This document shows positions 43,602 through 57,004 of a stretch of DNA of 64,000 bases, piece by piece. Within the stretch, counting starts at the first letter, position 1. The number at the start of each line of letters is the position of its first letter. Made by a program: the position numbers and the translations under genes. The notes below the pieces were generated by a model. The model was not told the origin of the DNA. It did no database searches and was given only the letters and a program-made list of their open reading frames with translations. Source of the stretch: Sitta carolinensis (Eukaryota; Chordata; Aves; Passeriformes; Sittidae); NCBI GenBank assembly GCA_032173965.1, contig CM063294.1, forward strand, positions 2,774,452-2,838,451. Reading direction: 5' to 3'.

Positions 43602-46600
43602 CTGCGGGCACAGAGCGGCTGTGAGGCAGCGCGGCGGCCCCGCCGGGCACTGGCACCGCGCACAGCCTGGGGCAGGAACCAGGAGCGGCCCAGGAGCGGC
43701 CCAGCAGGTGCCAGCGTGCCCAGCGGCAAGCGCAGCCGCAGCCCGGCCGTGCAGGCTGGCACTGCCGGGCCCGTGAGCGAGGAGCTGTTCCCAGCACTGC
43801 CCCAGCTCTACCACACACAGAACTGCCTCCTTCCCTAGGGGCAGGGCACGGAGCAGGGCTTGGTCCAGCTCTGTGTCCCTCCTGCTCGTGAGGGGACCCC
43901 CAGCTCTGGCAGCTCAGCACCCGAGGCACCGGCTAGGGGGTGGCAGTGCAGTGACACCTCACTGGCCACGGGGCAGGTGCCCAAACGCTCCAGGTATGGC
44001 CTGGTGGACAGAAACCATCTCTGCCCAGAGGCTCGTGGCAGGCTGCGGGGATTTACTGCACCCTGCCGACTGTGAGCACACAGGGGGGAGCCCCAGGTTT
44101 GGGTGGAGCTCTCCAGGCAGGGTCTCCTCCTTGAGGCCAGTGTGCTGCTTGCTCATTGTGCCAGCTCCCGAGGCCCATTAGGACAGAGAGGCAGTTTCTC
44201 TTTGGTTCCTCCTCGCTGAGCACAGGCTGTCACACCCAGGACTGTATCAATCTGAGGGCAGCAGGTGACTGTCCTTCCTGACAGCCTGGTCTGTGTGGGA
44301 AACGTGCCTTCACTCGGGAGTCCAACCCAGGCAGGCAGCTAGTGCTGGGCACATGGTGCTGGCAGGCAGAAACCTGGGCAGGACACGGCTCATGGCATTA
44401 GCTGGCCCTCCCATGGGCTGGCTTTGTGCTCAGGAAACCATGCCCCAGTCACTGCTTCAGCTTTGCAGAGCAATGGGCAGAGGACAATGTGCCTTACACG
44501 ATGCCAAAACCCTGACACCACCAAATGAGGCAGAGAGGGCGAGTCCAGTACCCCCCAAATGTCTGTGCTCGGGGGGAGCCTGTGCCCCAGCCACTCCCTC
44601 TCATCGGGGCAATAAGGGAGAAGAGGCAGCCTGTGCCCAGGCACAGCCCAGCTCCAGGGGAGCCCCTGCACAGCACTGCTGTCCCCTTGCCTCCAACCAT
44701 TCACTCACAGTGCCTGCAGCCCTTGCTCCAGGAATGTCAGGATGGAGGTTCCCTCCTCCCTCCAGACCCGGGAGGAGGTGGCAGCGCTGTGACAGGCTGG
44801 GCTGGAGCAGGAGAGGAGCCACGAGCTCTCCTCCCTCAGCAGCTGCTGTCCCTGCCCGCCCCTGCAGAGCCCAGGCTGGCACCTCCCAGCAGGGGCAGAG
44901 CAGCACCCGAGGGAATCCTGGCTCCCCGTGCTGCTGCTAGGGGGGCTGCACGACCTCCTGAGCCCAGGGCCGGCCCCTGCCACACCTGCAGGGAGTGCAG
45001 AACAAGATCCAAGACTTGTCAGCCTGGCAGCCTCTTTCATCCCCCTAAAAGGGTAGACCACAGACCCATCCCATCCCATCGGGAATATGTCCCATGGCAG
45101 AGAGGACTTGGGTCAGCCCCCTCCCTCCTCCCTGCCCTCAGCCCCAAACCTGACTCAAAGCCACGCCTGGAAGATTTGCAAAGAGAACATGGAGGCTTGG
45201 GAGCCCTGACCTTACACAGCAGCATGTCAGCACCTCTGCCCACTGCTGTTCTCCATGGAGACGTCACCCAGGGGCTTGGGCTGGGCTTATTTTCCTGGTG
45301 GATCAGGAGCTCTAAACAAGCAGCTCTTTGCTGTGTTTGTTTGCCCTAAGAAGGTCCTGTTACAATCAGTGGAGGCAAAACACACACCAAATGCTCTGAG
45401 AGCCCTGTGTAAGATGGTGACATCCCTGGGCTGGAGCCCTGACACAGCCCTGGCTCCCAAGCAGCTGTCAGGTTGCCGTTCAAGCTGTGCCACCTCTGAG
45501 CCATGGGGAGCTGGATTGCTGCTGCCAGAGCACTGCCATACCCAAAACTGAGGGCCCCAGTGCCCCGAGACATCCAGACCCACACTGCAGAAGGGGCTGC
45601 CCTTTACCAGTTATAATCAGCTGTCAAGGACTGCAAGAGGAGTTTGCCTGAAGTATTTATGATTAATCCATTAGAAGTTTTAAGCTCCAGCCAAGTGTCA
45701 GGGACGTGCAGACAAAGCATGTTCAAGGCATGTACAAAGTGCTGTTATGAAACAGTTGCTGAAATATTAAACAAAATGGCTTTCCCAAGCTGGGGCTGTG
45801 CAGAGGGAGCTGGGCACTCTCACAAAGGCTGCTCAGCTGACTTCGTGTTGGACACTGCCCCTCCCCACAAGTGGTCACAGCAGCCATGGGCATCACCCCT
45901 GCCCCTGTCCCTGCCCCTGCCAGCCAGCCCTTGGCACTGCTGCTGTGGCTCTGCTGGAAGGGGCTGCCCAGAGCCAGCCAAAGGACAGCACAGCTGTCCA
46001 CAAACAGCTGGGGCAGGGCTGGGACAGCAGCCATGCCAAGGCCTTTCCAGGACTCACTGTGGGTTTGGGGTGGGCCTTTCGAACAGCACTTGTGTTTGTT
46101 CTCCCACTTCTGCTAAAAGCTGGAAGCCATTTAAACCAGCAGCACATTGTGGCAAGAGCACCTTTCTGCAGAAACCCTCTGCAAAAAAGCTGTGCCTTTC
46201 CCCCATGGCAGGCAGCCGTGGTACTTTAACAAACCCACTCACCTTCCAAGTTCAAGGAAGGCCCCAAAGACACACCTGAAATACACATTTGAGAAGTTGC
46301 TGCCTTCCACTGCAGATCTCCTCTCCAAGGAGAGCAAGCCTCGAGGGCAGCTCTGCCTCTGCCAGCAACCACTGCTGCAGTCTGAGTGTGCACACCATCA
46401 ACACTGGAAACTTTCACACTCAGAGATCTTCTGGCAATGCTCTGAAGAGAGACAGCCACCCTGCTCACAGTTTGTGAAGCTTTCTTTGAAGCCACATCAA
46501 TCCTTCAGGAGTTGCAGCAATGTCGCTGTCACCACACAAATTGCCAGAGACATTCTAACCACAGATGTACAGCATTAGTGCTGAACAGCTTTCCTGATCA

Positions 46601-49600
46601 GGGTGTGGGGCTTGCAGAGGACAGGAGGGCAGCAGGAGAGCTGAAGGGTTCAGCTACAGCTACCAAAGCACACGAGCTGAAAACCAGCTCAAAGCCAGGC
46701 TGGATGAACTGCTCCCAGCCCAGCCTCTCTCCCTACACCAGTCTGCTCATTTTGGGCACCTGACCATTGGCTTCAGGGCACTAACAGAGTGACACAAGCA
46801 CCTGAGGACATCAAGAGCATGTGTTAGCAGCTTCACCCACTCCTCCCAGCCCCTGCAGCAGTGCTGTACAAATGCAAACACCATATCCAACCCTCTGAAA
46901 GCATTTAGTTGGGAAGCCCTGCACAGCCCATTACTGATGGCAAGTTCCCCCAGAGCTTCCCAAGGACTGCAACCAGCAGGGCTCCACTGACAGACATCAG
47001 GTTTTCTACTGGGATACCTTTGCCAACAAAACGCAGACCAAAATCTCCCAAGGAAGGGAACTGAAGCTTTTGTGAGATTCCTCAGTGCCTGAGTGCCTCC
47101 AAGCTAAACCCACACAGTTTTCTATGGTGAGCCTTCTTGGGGACCTCATCAGCTGCTTTGTGCCTCTTTTGGCCAAGGCTGGGCACCCCAACCACCTCCT
47201 ACAGCACAAAGGGTCCTCGTCACTATGAACAGAAGCCTGGTGGTCCCAAAAAGAAGAGAAACAAGGGTGATTTCTCTTGGAGGCACTAGACTGCACCCAG
47301 TTCTAGGCTCCAGTTTTGATGGTTTCATTGTTCTTTCTAAAACAGGATGGGAGAAGGTATAACCTGAGAGACCCTCCCACCTGCTAATCAGCCTTAAAGA
47401 GTGTAGAGCACAATGAATCATGCTTACCCTGAAAATGGTATCACTCCCTGTAATCACACAGCAGTGGCCTGCACAGACCAGTGCAAATAACTCCCACTTT
47501 GTTTTTAAAACAAATACTACAATACCTTCTTATTTCATGTACAGTCTACTTTATCTTAAGCATATACATTTTGTTTCTTCTCATACCTAATTGATATGTT
47601 AATCATTAGCTCCATGAGGGAAAGGAATGAGCTGTACTTTTCACCTGGTTTGGCATAAACTGAAATTGTGACCTTAGACTGCAGTGCCCCTTATTGCAGT
47701 GCTTTACTGGGTCTACAAGGATTGCAGGACAAGGGCAGTGGCTCTGATGCCAGAGTCAGTCCATCCTCTCCCAGGATGCAGACACAGACGTCACTGTCAG
47801 GGTGCCACCTTACCCACACGGGGTCGTGATGGTGTCTGAGAGTCCCTGAGCCCCACAGGCTCTCCCAGGAGTCCTGCTGCACATCCCAGGAGCAGGCCCT
47901 TGCCTGGGTATCTCGGGCATGACAGGAACAGCACAGAGAAGCCAGCGAGGGGCAGGCTCAGTGCCTGGGGAGCAGGAGGTGGAGCAGCCCAGCAGCCACC
48001 ACCCTCTGAAGGTGGGAGGGCTCAAATCCCACTGCCCTGAAGTTCACTCTCCTCTAGCCCAACCTGTGCCAGCACAGACCCCTCACCTGCACTCCTGGCT
48101 ATGAGGCAAGGCCTGGGGCACAGGAGAGGAAGCAGCAGCAGTCATTTACCAATCACTGCTTCTGCAGCCCCCAGATGCTTCCTGTGGTACCAGAATGGCT
48201 GTTTGCCATGGTAACAGATGGTCAGAGCAGGAGTATTAGTTAATACCAGAGTCTCATCAGGGAGGGAGTGCACAGCAGAGAAGGGCCCCCTAAGCCTCTT
48301 CCCACTTATCAATTAAGTGAGTTTTATCACAGGCCACTTCTGCACCAAGAGCTTTGTTTCTCTTCTTCAGTGAGCAAGAAGTCTTGCTCACCACCACTCA
48401 GAATGATTTTGTGCTGTCTGTAGCACATTGCTAAGGCAGGTCAGCCTGTGCATCTGCTTTTACCTTCAAACCATTCTCACCCAGGTCCTTGGAAAGCTCT
48501 TCTGTTCAGGATGGAGGCCAGAGAAGGGAAAGTCAGCACAAGTGCATCCAAGGGATGCAGAAGTGACAACAACAGGAAGTCAAATGTCCCTGAGCCCCTC
48601 GTGGAGGTGCACACTCCAGTCTGCAGACCCAGAGCTGCAGGAGGAAGGAGCACCCAGCCATGGCCTCCCAGATATCCACTTCGGAAATAAACCCCTCACA
48701 GGCAGCAAGTGCAGAAGAGACTGCAGGACTGGGGAACAAGGACTGAACTTTCATATGAGCTGCCACCAAAGCTGCTCTCTGCACGAGGCCTCCAGGGCAC
48801 AGCCTGGGCACAGATGAGATCTACTCCCTTGGCAAGGAAGGCGTTTAATTGTTCTCTCCTCTCTCTGGGGGCATTTGCTTATTCCTAACAGCTTCAGGCC
48901 TGTTATTTCCCAGCCCCCCAACTCCTTCCTGCCCAGAGGCTTTCACAGTCTCTACCAACACCACACTCAGATTTCAGGAAATACCTCAGTACACTCCTGA
49001 AACAGATACCAGAGCCAGATGGAAATTCAATAGCCCCCTTCCAAGTAAAAATCTCCCAAAGCTGCAAAATGCTCAGAACAAGTTTCACAACTCCCAGCTC
49101 CAAACACAAATGGCAACTGCCACAGCCACCTGAGCAGGAACCAGGAGTCACGGAATGAAAACACCACAGAGTTCAGGCACTTCCACCTGCAAATCCCCTC
49201 TGCCACCAGACAGGCACTGCTGACCCAGCCCAGATTTCAGCCTGGGCTCAAGCAGAAACCACTGATCTACAACTACTCCCACAGGTATCAGACCTGCCCT
49301 CTTCCATGGCCCCTGGGTCCAGCAGGTTGGGAAATTCCTGCCTTTCTGTTCCTGTAAGTCTGAGCAGCTCTGACGCTCACCCTTGGGAGCTGTTTCAGCT
49401 TTCAGGAAGCTGAACAGGCCACACATTTCAGGGAAGTCACTGTGCAGGTGAGCCAAGTGAGCTCCTTCCAGAGCCAGAACTGCACTGGGCAAAGCTGCTC
49501 CCCTCTCACACACCAGCCTGGGTGCCAGGCACGGGTTAGGGCTCAGCAGGAGCTGCACAGAAGATTTTCTTGTGGCTGAGCTCAGGGCTGGAGAAGATAT

Positions 49601-52600
49601 TGTTTCCTCACCTGAACACACAGGGATGGGATTAAGAGATCCTGGAGATAATGGAAGTGATACCAATCAGCATTTATGGTGTATCAATGTGCCTGGGAAG
49701 GATTCAACCTCTCCAAAAGGCACAAGCACTCCTTACAGAAGTCAGCACATCTTCTGTAGAGTACTCAGGTCTCAGCAGGCATCAGCCAGCTCTCCAAAGC
49801 ACAGAAACCCCAGCACACAGGTTGGAAAGTGTACAGGAGACATGCCATATGAGAAACAAACTTTCCCTCAGCTCAACTGTACAATAATTCAGGGCTTCAG
49901 ATCCTTCAGCCTGTTTCTACACTACAACAGATGAGAGACATCTCCCAAAACTACAGATTTTGAGAACTTCCTCTAACATTTTTTTAAATCAGTAAAATCT
50001 TAATTTATTGTTAAAGAAAGATGTTTTTAACCTAGTCAGCTGCAGGGCTAAGAACAGCACAGTCTTCACCCGGTGTCAGTGCTTACACTGAAAATCAGCA
50101 GCAGTCCTAGAGTTAAACAAGGCCCGGCTTGGAGGGATTTACTCAGCACAAACTTCATCTTACGAGGGTCTTCCAAGTGTGTTCTGGGTGACTGGCAGGA
50201 GGAGGAGCAAAGCCCAGTGTAAAGCAAAGGGAACTTGCCCAGTGAGATCCTCCTTGTGCAGCCCCACAGGGTCAAGTGCCACAGTCTGAGCAGTGCTGGG
50301 AACAGGCTGTGATTTGCTCCCACCCAGCCTGGTGCCCAGCTGACAGGGACTGGAACAGCAGCCTCCTTAAAATCAGCCCACACTGGAGCCAGCCTTGGCC
50401 TCCCGAGACCAGTTTGTCTGAAGCATGTTTTCAGATACTGGGCCTGAATTGGGAATAATTTTCTTTGCATCAGGTTTTAATCAGATTACTCCCTGCTTGG
50501 GGGGGAAAAGCTGTGAAGGTGAGGCAAGACAGCAGCCCCAGGACTGCACTGTTTGCCAGCCAGCAGCCCCTGCTGTTTGTGCAGCCAGGGACAGAGGGAG
50601 GGATGATACAGCAGTCTTGGAGGAGAGAACGCTGGGTTTTAAAGCACACTGAAGAATGAGAAGCAGATAAGAGGACAGCTGCCAAGTAAGATTTCTTTTT
50701 TCCTTTGGCAGGACTCCAGCATCTGGAGTTGCAGCTCCTGAAGCTCCTGAAGGTACAGGAACAGTTAAACTAAATGCTCTGTCAACAGACAGAGAGAAAG
50801 CCTGTCCTCCAAATTAATTCCTGCTGGGGAAGGCTCAGCTCCACACGGTTTGGGAAGCAAGGGGGCAACCACTGAAAGGCACTCGAGAGCCTCACCAGAA
50901 CGATTCTGACCCCCCCTTTCCACACAGGGACAGGTAAAGAGGAAAAACCCTCCAGGCCTGCAGCAGCAGGCAGTGCCTGTATCTAGGTGACCTGTTTATT
51001 CTGCAGCTGGACAAACATTAGGAGGCAGACAGCATCACTGTGGCTATTACTCTTATCGCAGCTGGCTTTGCTACAAGTAATCAACTTGCAGAAATAAGAT
51101 TTCCACCCTGTGTGTACAATGGCTCAGAGGCAGTACTGAGCTCTGTTTGCCTTCAGTGCCTGCTGACAGAGCCTGCTTCCCTTTGGCACAGCATGGAATA
51201 GCCTCATCCTTTACGCTGGCATGTATCATTGTGTGGGGGTGGAAATAAGACTGGTCAAACTGCTAGCATCAGCTCCTGCTTTTAAAATTAGTATGTCACT
51301 TTGTACTTTGGCTCATTCCACTTCGTTTTAAAGTATACCATTATCAGCTGCATTACATTTCACCTCTAATTTACATAGACAACAAAGGACCAGCTGACTA
51401 GTCAGGAGTTACTGTGGTTTCCTTACGCCAGTTGATAACAAATAATGAAAATACTGGTGGGGAAGTGAGGGATCTTCTGGAACGAGGCATTTTCTTCCTC
51501 CTATGCAAGCCCCTGCTGTAAAGAAGAGCCTGCTCCCTAGACAATGCTGCACACAGGAGGCACATTCCCAAAGCTGTGTGTTTCCCAGCTTTGTTTTGCT
51601 GCAGGCAGGTTCCCTCTAGCCACAGCAAACACTGTGTGGCACATCTGCCCTGTTCCAGAAACTCACACCCTCATGGACTTTGTGTGGAGAGACACGGAGT
51701 CAGTCTTTGCAGCAGGAGAACTGCAGACAGGGAGCAGCACCTGTCAGGGATCACTCAGTCCCCCGAGCCAGGAATGAGCCAGGAATCAGACACCCGTCAG
51801 GATAAGGTCCCTCAGGCTCAGCACATATATTATCATCTCTAAAGGCAAAGGGCAAGTGGTTTATTTCTAATGAACAACAGCCAAGTCACTTGCCAGCCCT
51901 CACAATGGGGTTTCTTTGGAGACTTTGGTATCAGCAACCTGGTCAAGCCTAAAAGCCATCCATCCAAAAAAACCAAACCCCTGAGGGCTCCTGTGCCACC
52001 TCAGCAAGTCACCAGTGAGTCTCCAGCTCACTGCTCCTTCATGTGGAGAAAAACCCTGTGCCTTGAGGCCTTTCACACCCTGAGGCAGCTGGGGTCACTC
52101 TGAGGGGGTGCAAGCCTGTACTCCATCCCCTCTGGGGAAGGGCCCAGGAGCACTGGGAGCAGCTGCACGTCCCTGTGCCACAGTGCCCTATGGGGTGGCC
52201 ACGTGGCAATCATATGGCCACCACCACTAGTCTGAACACATCACCACAAGCTGATTTCTGCACCCCAGACACCCTCGTGGCTGGCTAATCCTGCACAGAC
52301 AGCCCAGAGGGGAACACACGTGTTCTCCTTGTTCAGAGCTGGACTGCAGCTTCCTCCAACAAGCCTTTAGGTTTGTTCCCCTATTCAAAGGCATATTGAA
52401 AAGGTGGTGACACCCCTTTCCCACCTCTTTGTTGCAGTCACTGCCCACTGAACAGCAAGAACTTCCTCTTTCCTACCCTCAGCAGCATTCAGGTTAAGTT
52501 GCTTCCCTGTTTCATCTCAGATGCAGCTTTAATACAGTGAGGCATGTGAGGTTTTTTTTACTTCTCCAAGGGCCAGGTGGACAGGCTATGTCCATTGCTA

Positions 52601-55473
52601 CTCCTGACAGGCTACAATTTAAGAAAAAACACTATCACCACAAAATGCTACTCTACCATCAGATTCTGAGAGCTCACCAGTAATTATTTCCATCTGTGTG
52701 ATCCACTCAAGACCAAAATATGATACATAATTACTTCCACACATTAGCACTAGCACATTGACCACCATCAACAGCATAAGAGCCTGCTTTGCAGTTTGCC
52801 CACACAGTAAAATAACATAAAGCATAGAATTTAAAGCATAGCAAAGTTTCCTAGTTTTCACTGTGGACACAGGTTTCTTCAGAAATACAAATGTACTACT
52901 TGCAGTAGCTTAATTCATTAGATTAAGCAAAGTCACGTAGGAGAGCAAAACATCTGCTCTGAAAGGAAAGCATCCACACAGTAGCTCTTCCCAGATAATT
53001 GTTTGGAAACACCATGGGAACTGACAAGCCACACTAGACCACAATGCAATGCCTTGATTAAATTTAGATGTCAATTTTTTATATTAGAAGTTCAGCCACA
53101 CCAACAGACACACAGCACTAGTGTGTCAGATTTATAAAAAAAATAGCTTTTCTAGAGACATCCACTCTAAACTAGACTCTCCTGGGGTTCTTAAACAAAG
53201 CCCCTTTGAAAGCTCTTTTACAGAGTCAGAGGACAAAGATCAGGTTCCAGTTTGACAGACTGGCCAAAAAGGAGCAAGGGAAAAAACCAAGGGTGTTTAA
53301 CAGAAGGAGAATGAAGAAAAAGAAAGCTTTTGCAGACAAATGCAAAGTTATAGCCTTGATTTCACTTTGCAGACATTAATAAATGTGTTTAAAATAAATG
53401 TGTGCCATCCAGAGAGACCTGGCTGATGAGGTGGGGGCATGTGAACCTCATGAAGTTCAACTGGGCCAAGCAGAACTGGGTAGGGACAATCCCAAGCACA
53501 AACACAGGCTGGGTGGAGCATGGATGGAAAGCAGCCCTGGGGAGGGCTTGGAGGCAAGGTTAGATGGATACTGGGAAGAAATTCTTCCCTGTGAGGGTAG
53601 GGAGGCCCTGGAACAGGCTGCTCAGAGCAGCTGTGGCTGCCCCAGCCCTGGAAGTGTCCCAGGCCAGGCTGGACTTGGAGCACCCTGGGACAGTGGAAGA
53701 TGTCCCTGCCCATGGCAGGGAGTTGGAACTGGCTGATCTTTAAGATCCTTCCAACTCAAACCATTCTGTAATTCTATCACTTTATTACATCTACTTCTGC
53801 AAAAGCAGAGCAAATTAGAGGCTCCCAAGGTGGGTTCAGAGACCACCTGTAGCTGCAGGAAGGCAGCTCAAGGACAAGACTTACCAGAAGGTTTTTGATT
53901 TATGGGTTGGAGTGCTGCTTCTGCAGAGCTGAAGTTGTGTTAGCTTAGGCTTAACAAAATCAAACCTCTGCAGAACAAGCCTGGGCTCTCAGTGAAAACA
54001 CTTTGCTGCCTGTCCCCTCCAATATTTCAGCCTATTCCTCGAGCTGGTTCACAGGTTTGTGAGCAGAGGACACTCAGTGTCATCAGTTCCCTGCTCCAGT
54101 TTGATATGAGATCCCTCCAGCTGCCAAGGCAGCAGAACTGCCTCAAAGCCAGACTGCCCAAAGCCACAGCCCCTGCCCCTTTCAGCCACTGCCAGCACAT
54201 CCCTTTGTGTGGCTATAGAAAAAAAGCAACACTGGCACCAACCAAAGATGTTCAACATGGGAGACAAGTTTTCCCCTGCTCAGTACTAAGAAACATCTCT
54301 CAGCCACCCCAAAGCCCCAGGGAAAAGCCTGACTACACTTTGAGCCCATGTGGTGGAAGTGGTGAGAAGCATCACCATGCTGCTGCCTCCTCCCCCTCCT
54401 CAAAGGCAGGGCTCTCACTCTGTTACAGAGGAAGCTGAACTCATGATTTGCCCTCAATTCACGTTCTTATTCACTCACACCAATTGTTCACTGCTTAAAT
54501 TTGAGCCCTCCTGATAGACCCACACCAGACTGTTGAAACCCACTGAACAGTCCCACCTCTCTCAGCTTCTCCTCACAGACAGAAGCTCTTGTGCTTTAAT
54601 CATCTTCTGTGCCTCTGCTCTGAGACTCTGAGGCTGCAGCAAGCCCCAGGAGAGCTGTGGGTGCCAGGGCATACCACTGAGCCATACTGTGGGGACATGG
54701 CACACAGATGGACCAGCCAGCTGCCAGAGGGAAGCTGCACCATCCTCCCTCCCTTCCCCAGAAATCTGGGTTTTTCCACAGAATGATAATAACTTCAGAG
54801 AAAAACCAAAATGCTCAGGAATGAGTAGATCACTTGGACATATGCTGATGGGCTCAAGATAACCGAGGCCCATTAATTCAGTACGAATTGTACATTTGAA
54901 TATTATAAGCTTTAACTGTGCAGCCCTTTGGCTGAAACTTATCAATCAAGAGACAAGTGGAATGAGAGTTGTGGTGAATCTAAAGCCTGTGCAACAAGCT
55001 CAGCATAAGGATTCCCTTGAGGAATCAGCACTAAGGATGCTCAGCAGTATTCTCCAACAACCAGAGAGAGAACTGTGAGAGACACTCCAGCAAAATAAAG
55101 CATGAAAACAAGCTGTAAACAAAATCACCACTTCAAACAAACCCCCTCCTCGGAGGCCGTGCGCTGGTGAACACATTCCTTCAAGGTCAGCGTGTACTCG
55201 CGGCAGGCAATCGAGTGCCCCTGGCACGGTGCTCAGCTGCTGAGCCATACCTGTGTTTTTGGGCCCGTCTGCGTACACCGGTCCCGGCGGCGGGGGAGGA
55301 GCGTTCTGCCATCCGTACTGCGGATATCCTTGGTAGCCCGGCTGGCCCGGCTGGTAGGGCCCGGGCGGGTAGCCGGGGTAGGGCCCGGCAGGGCCCCCTG
55401 GCTGCTGTGCATAGGGTGGGTACGGGGCGGTCGGGCCCGGGCCGGGGTACGGAGGAGGATTATCGTAGCTCAT
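43495..55473 (-). CDS. CYSTM1: Cysteine-rich transmembrane module-containing protein 1 (two coding exons)
   Basis: Minus-strand exons 55473-55251 and 43601-43495 join in phase to a 109-residue protein; human CYSTM1 has 97. Residues 1-74 are a Pro/Gly/Tyr-rich cytosolic arm (MSYDNPPPYPGPGPTAPYPP, later GYQGYPQYGW). Residues 75-109 hold VYVVEERRRDD and the CYSTM module, ending CLTACWTALCCCCLWDMLT with six cysteines at 91, 95 and 100-103. The family is thought to be tail-anchored in membranes, with roles proposed in stress tolerance in plants and fungi; the vertebrate role is poorly defined. The extra length over human lies in the Pro/Gly/Tyr arm. The start chosen is the ATG that aligns with the family N-terminus, 19 bases inside the exon. 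It converges on PFDN1. Confidence 0.96.
47255..47360 (+). mobile_element. Possible old CR1 remnant
   Basis: The stretch GACTGCACCCAGTTCTAGGC resembles the CR1 segment usually reading close to ACTGCATCCAGTTCTGGGC, followed by a diverged tail. It is short and degraded, so this is tentative. Confidence 0.3.
53400..53780 (+). mobile_element. CR1 LINE 3'-end fragment
   Basis: About 380 bp in plus orientation: GAACCTCATGAAGTTCAACT, GGGAGGCCCTGGAACAGGCT, GCAGCTGTGGCTGCCCCAGC, GTCCCTGCCCATGGCAGGG, ending CATTCTGTAATTCTATC. It is antisense to CYSTM1. Confidence 0.92.
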
Positions 55474-55492
55474 GTGGGATGCAGAATCTGTC
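55251..55492 (-). CDS. CYSTM1: CYSTM1 first coding exon
   Basis: On the minus strand the acceptor CCCTGTTTTGCAG precedes 55492. Nineteen bases of 5'UTR lead to the ATG at 55473-55471. The exon encodes residues 1-74 and ends AAAAACACAG before donor GTATGG. The Pro/Gly/Tyr-rich repeats match the family's N-terminal arm. Confidence 0.94.
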
Positions 55493-56479
55493 CTGCAAAA
55501 CAGGGAGACAAACAGGATAACGGGTTTGCTTTTGTCTGCTCATCCATCACCATACGAGTTCCATTTCAGACTGCTCTCCAGAGGGCCCTACTGTTGGGTG
55601 AGAAACAGACGTCGAAATACCTAGTCAAGCAGCAAATTTATTTTTAACCCTATCACAGGGGCAGGGATGGAGTTGAAGTGATTTCTCTAAGTGACACAAG
55701 TTTAGCTGAGCAGGGGTAACATGCAGCTTTCCAGTAATGCTTCAGCTCTTCACCCTAAGTCCTGCAGCAGCAAAGCAAAATCCTTCCACTCACGATTAAA
55801 ATGCTTTTAAGAGAGATTTAGAAGTGATTACTTCATGTTTCTGTCAATATTGGAAAGGGAAACAATGGAAAAATGCAGCCTGTTTGAGGCATATTTGATA
55901 GCTTTGATGGGAGAAGGAATGAATGCAAATGTCCATTACACTTCTGCTAATTGTTAGAACCTCCAGACCAGCACTCTGGAGCAAGGCTGTATGTGAATAA
56001 TTTCTTGATGACACCATACCCCAGCATATTGTGTAGCCTTCCAGTCATACACAACTGAATCATTAAGCAGCCACAAGGAATTAGGGCCTTGGGCTCAGCC
56101 CATTCAGAAAGCAACATTAAAGACACCTCAGAGAGTTGATGCTCATAAAACCCATGTCATGAGTTACTCATGGCACAGCCATCGGAAGACAAGACTGTCA
56201 CAATACTGCAATTTTAATGAACCTCTAAGCAGCATGACTAAGCAAACCATTTCTTACATTAGGCTTCTGGAGCTTCTCCCTGTCTGAGAAACAGAAATGT
56301 ATGTTAATATCCTACACCTTCAGGAACCTTCTCGCCTGAAGCAGCCGTACCCTGCTATTTCCTGCCCATATTACAGGGTGCAGACAGGCCACCAGTTCCT
56401 CTTTGCTACACACCTCCTCCCACACGCCACAGGGAGAAATACCAGCAGCATCATTTGCCTCGGCCAGGCTCGCTGCTGC

Positions 56480-56970
56480 TGGCTTGCAGTGGGAGAGGAT
56501 CCCAGCAGGCTCCCCTGTGCACGGCACTGGGCTGGGCACGAAGCCGGCCCGGGCTGACAGCTCAGCGCTGCCTTCCCCCTCCCGGGGCCATCGGCACACG
56601 CAGCCCCGAGAGTTTCACCTTTGCCCGGGCAGCGCTGTGCGGGGCAGAGGCCGGGCGGGCCCAGCCCCGGGGGCTGTGTTTGGCTGCCGCAGTCCCCGGC
56701 GGTGCCGAGCGAGCTGTTTGTTTACAGCCTGCTGTCTGAGCGCCGGCTGTCCCGCCCCAGCGAGGAGCCCGAGGCTCTCGCTTGTTTACACGCGGCTCCT
56801 GCACGACGATGCCAAGAGGCACGGAGGGCTCTGCTGTGCCCACGGCCCGGCTGAGCCCACGCAGAGCCAGCGGTCCGGGGGCTGCTCCGAGGGGACAGGG
56901 CTGCCATCCCACCCAGGAGGTCACCGAGGAGCCCCTGGGGCTCGCAGGCTGCAGCTGTCACTCACCTGAA
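56480..56970 (-). promoter_or_regulatory. CYSTM1: CYSTM1 CpG island, likely promoter and 5'UTR exon
   Basis: CpG-rich block about 1-1.5 kb upstream of the first coding exon, which needs an upstream exon because it starts with a splice acceptor. Two minus-strand donors are candidates: AAAG|GTGAAA with last exon base 56619, and the stronger TTCAG|GTGAGT with last exon base 56966. The first lies inside the island; the second would need initiation at the island edge, near a CR1 copy. The 188-codon plus-strand frame here is a GC by-product. Confidence 0.6.
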
Positions 56971-57004
56971 TTCATCCTAGCGCTCCCCTTGGTGTGCCGG
57001 GCAC

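Larger units (their letters stand above)
43602..55250 (-). other. CYSTM1: CYSTM1 intron (11.6 kb)
   Basis: GT/AG intron in the minus direction. It holds a clear CR1 copy at about 53400-53780 and a possible old CR1 remnant at about 47255-47360. The remainder looks single-copy. No nested gene or structural RNA is recognised; the longest frames, around 170-210 codons, have no family resemblance. Confidence 0.7.

Noticed and set aside
43345..43776. Plus-strand 143-codon frame opposite the CYSTM1 last exon
   Set aside because: It is the antisense shadow of a GC-rich coding exon whose minus-strand reading matches CYSTM1 exactly.
56403..56969. 188-codon plus-strand frame over the CYSTM1 CpG island
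   Set aside because: Low stop density in a CpG island; composition is Ala/Arg/Gly/Pro-rich and no family is recognisable.
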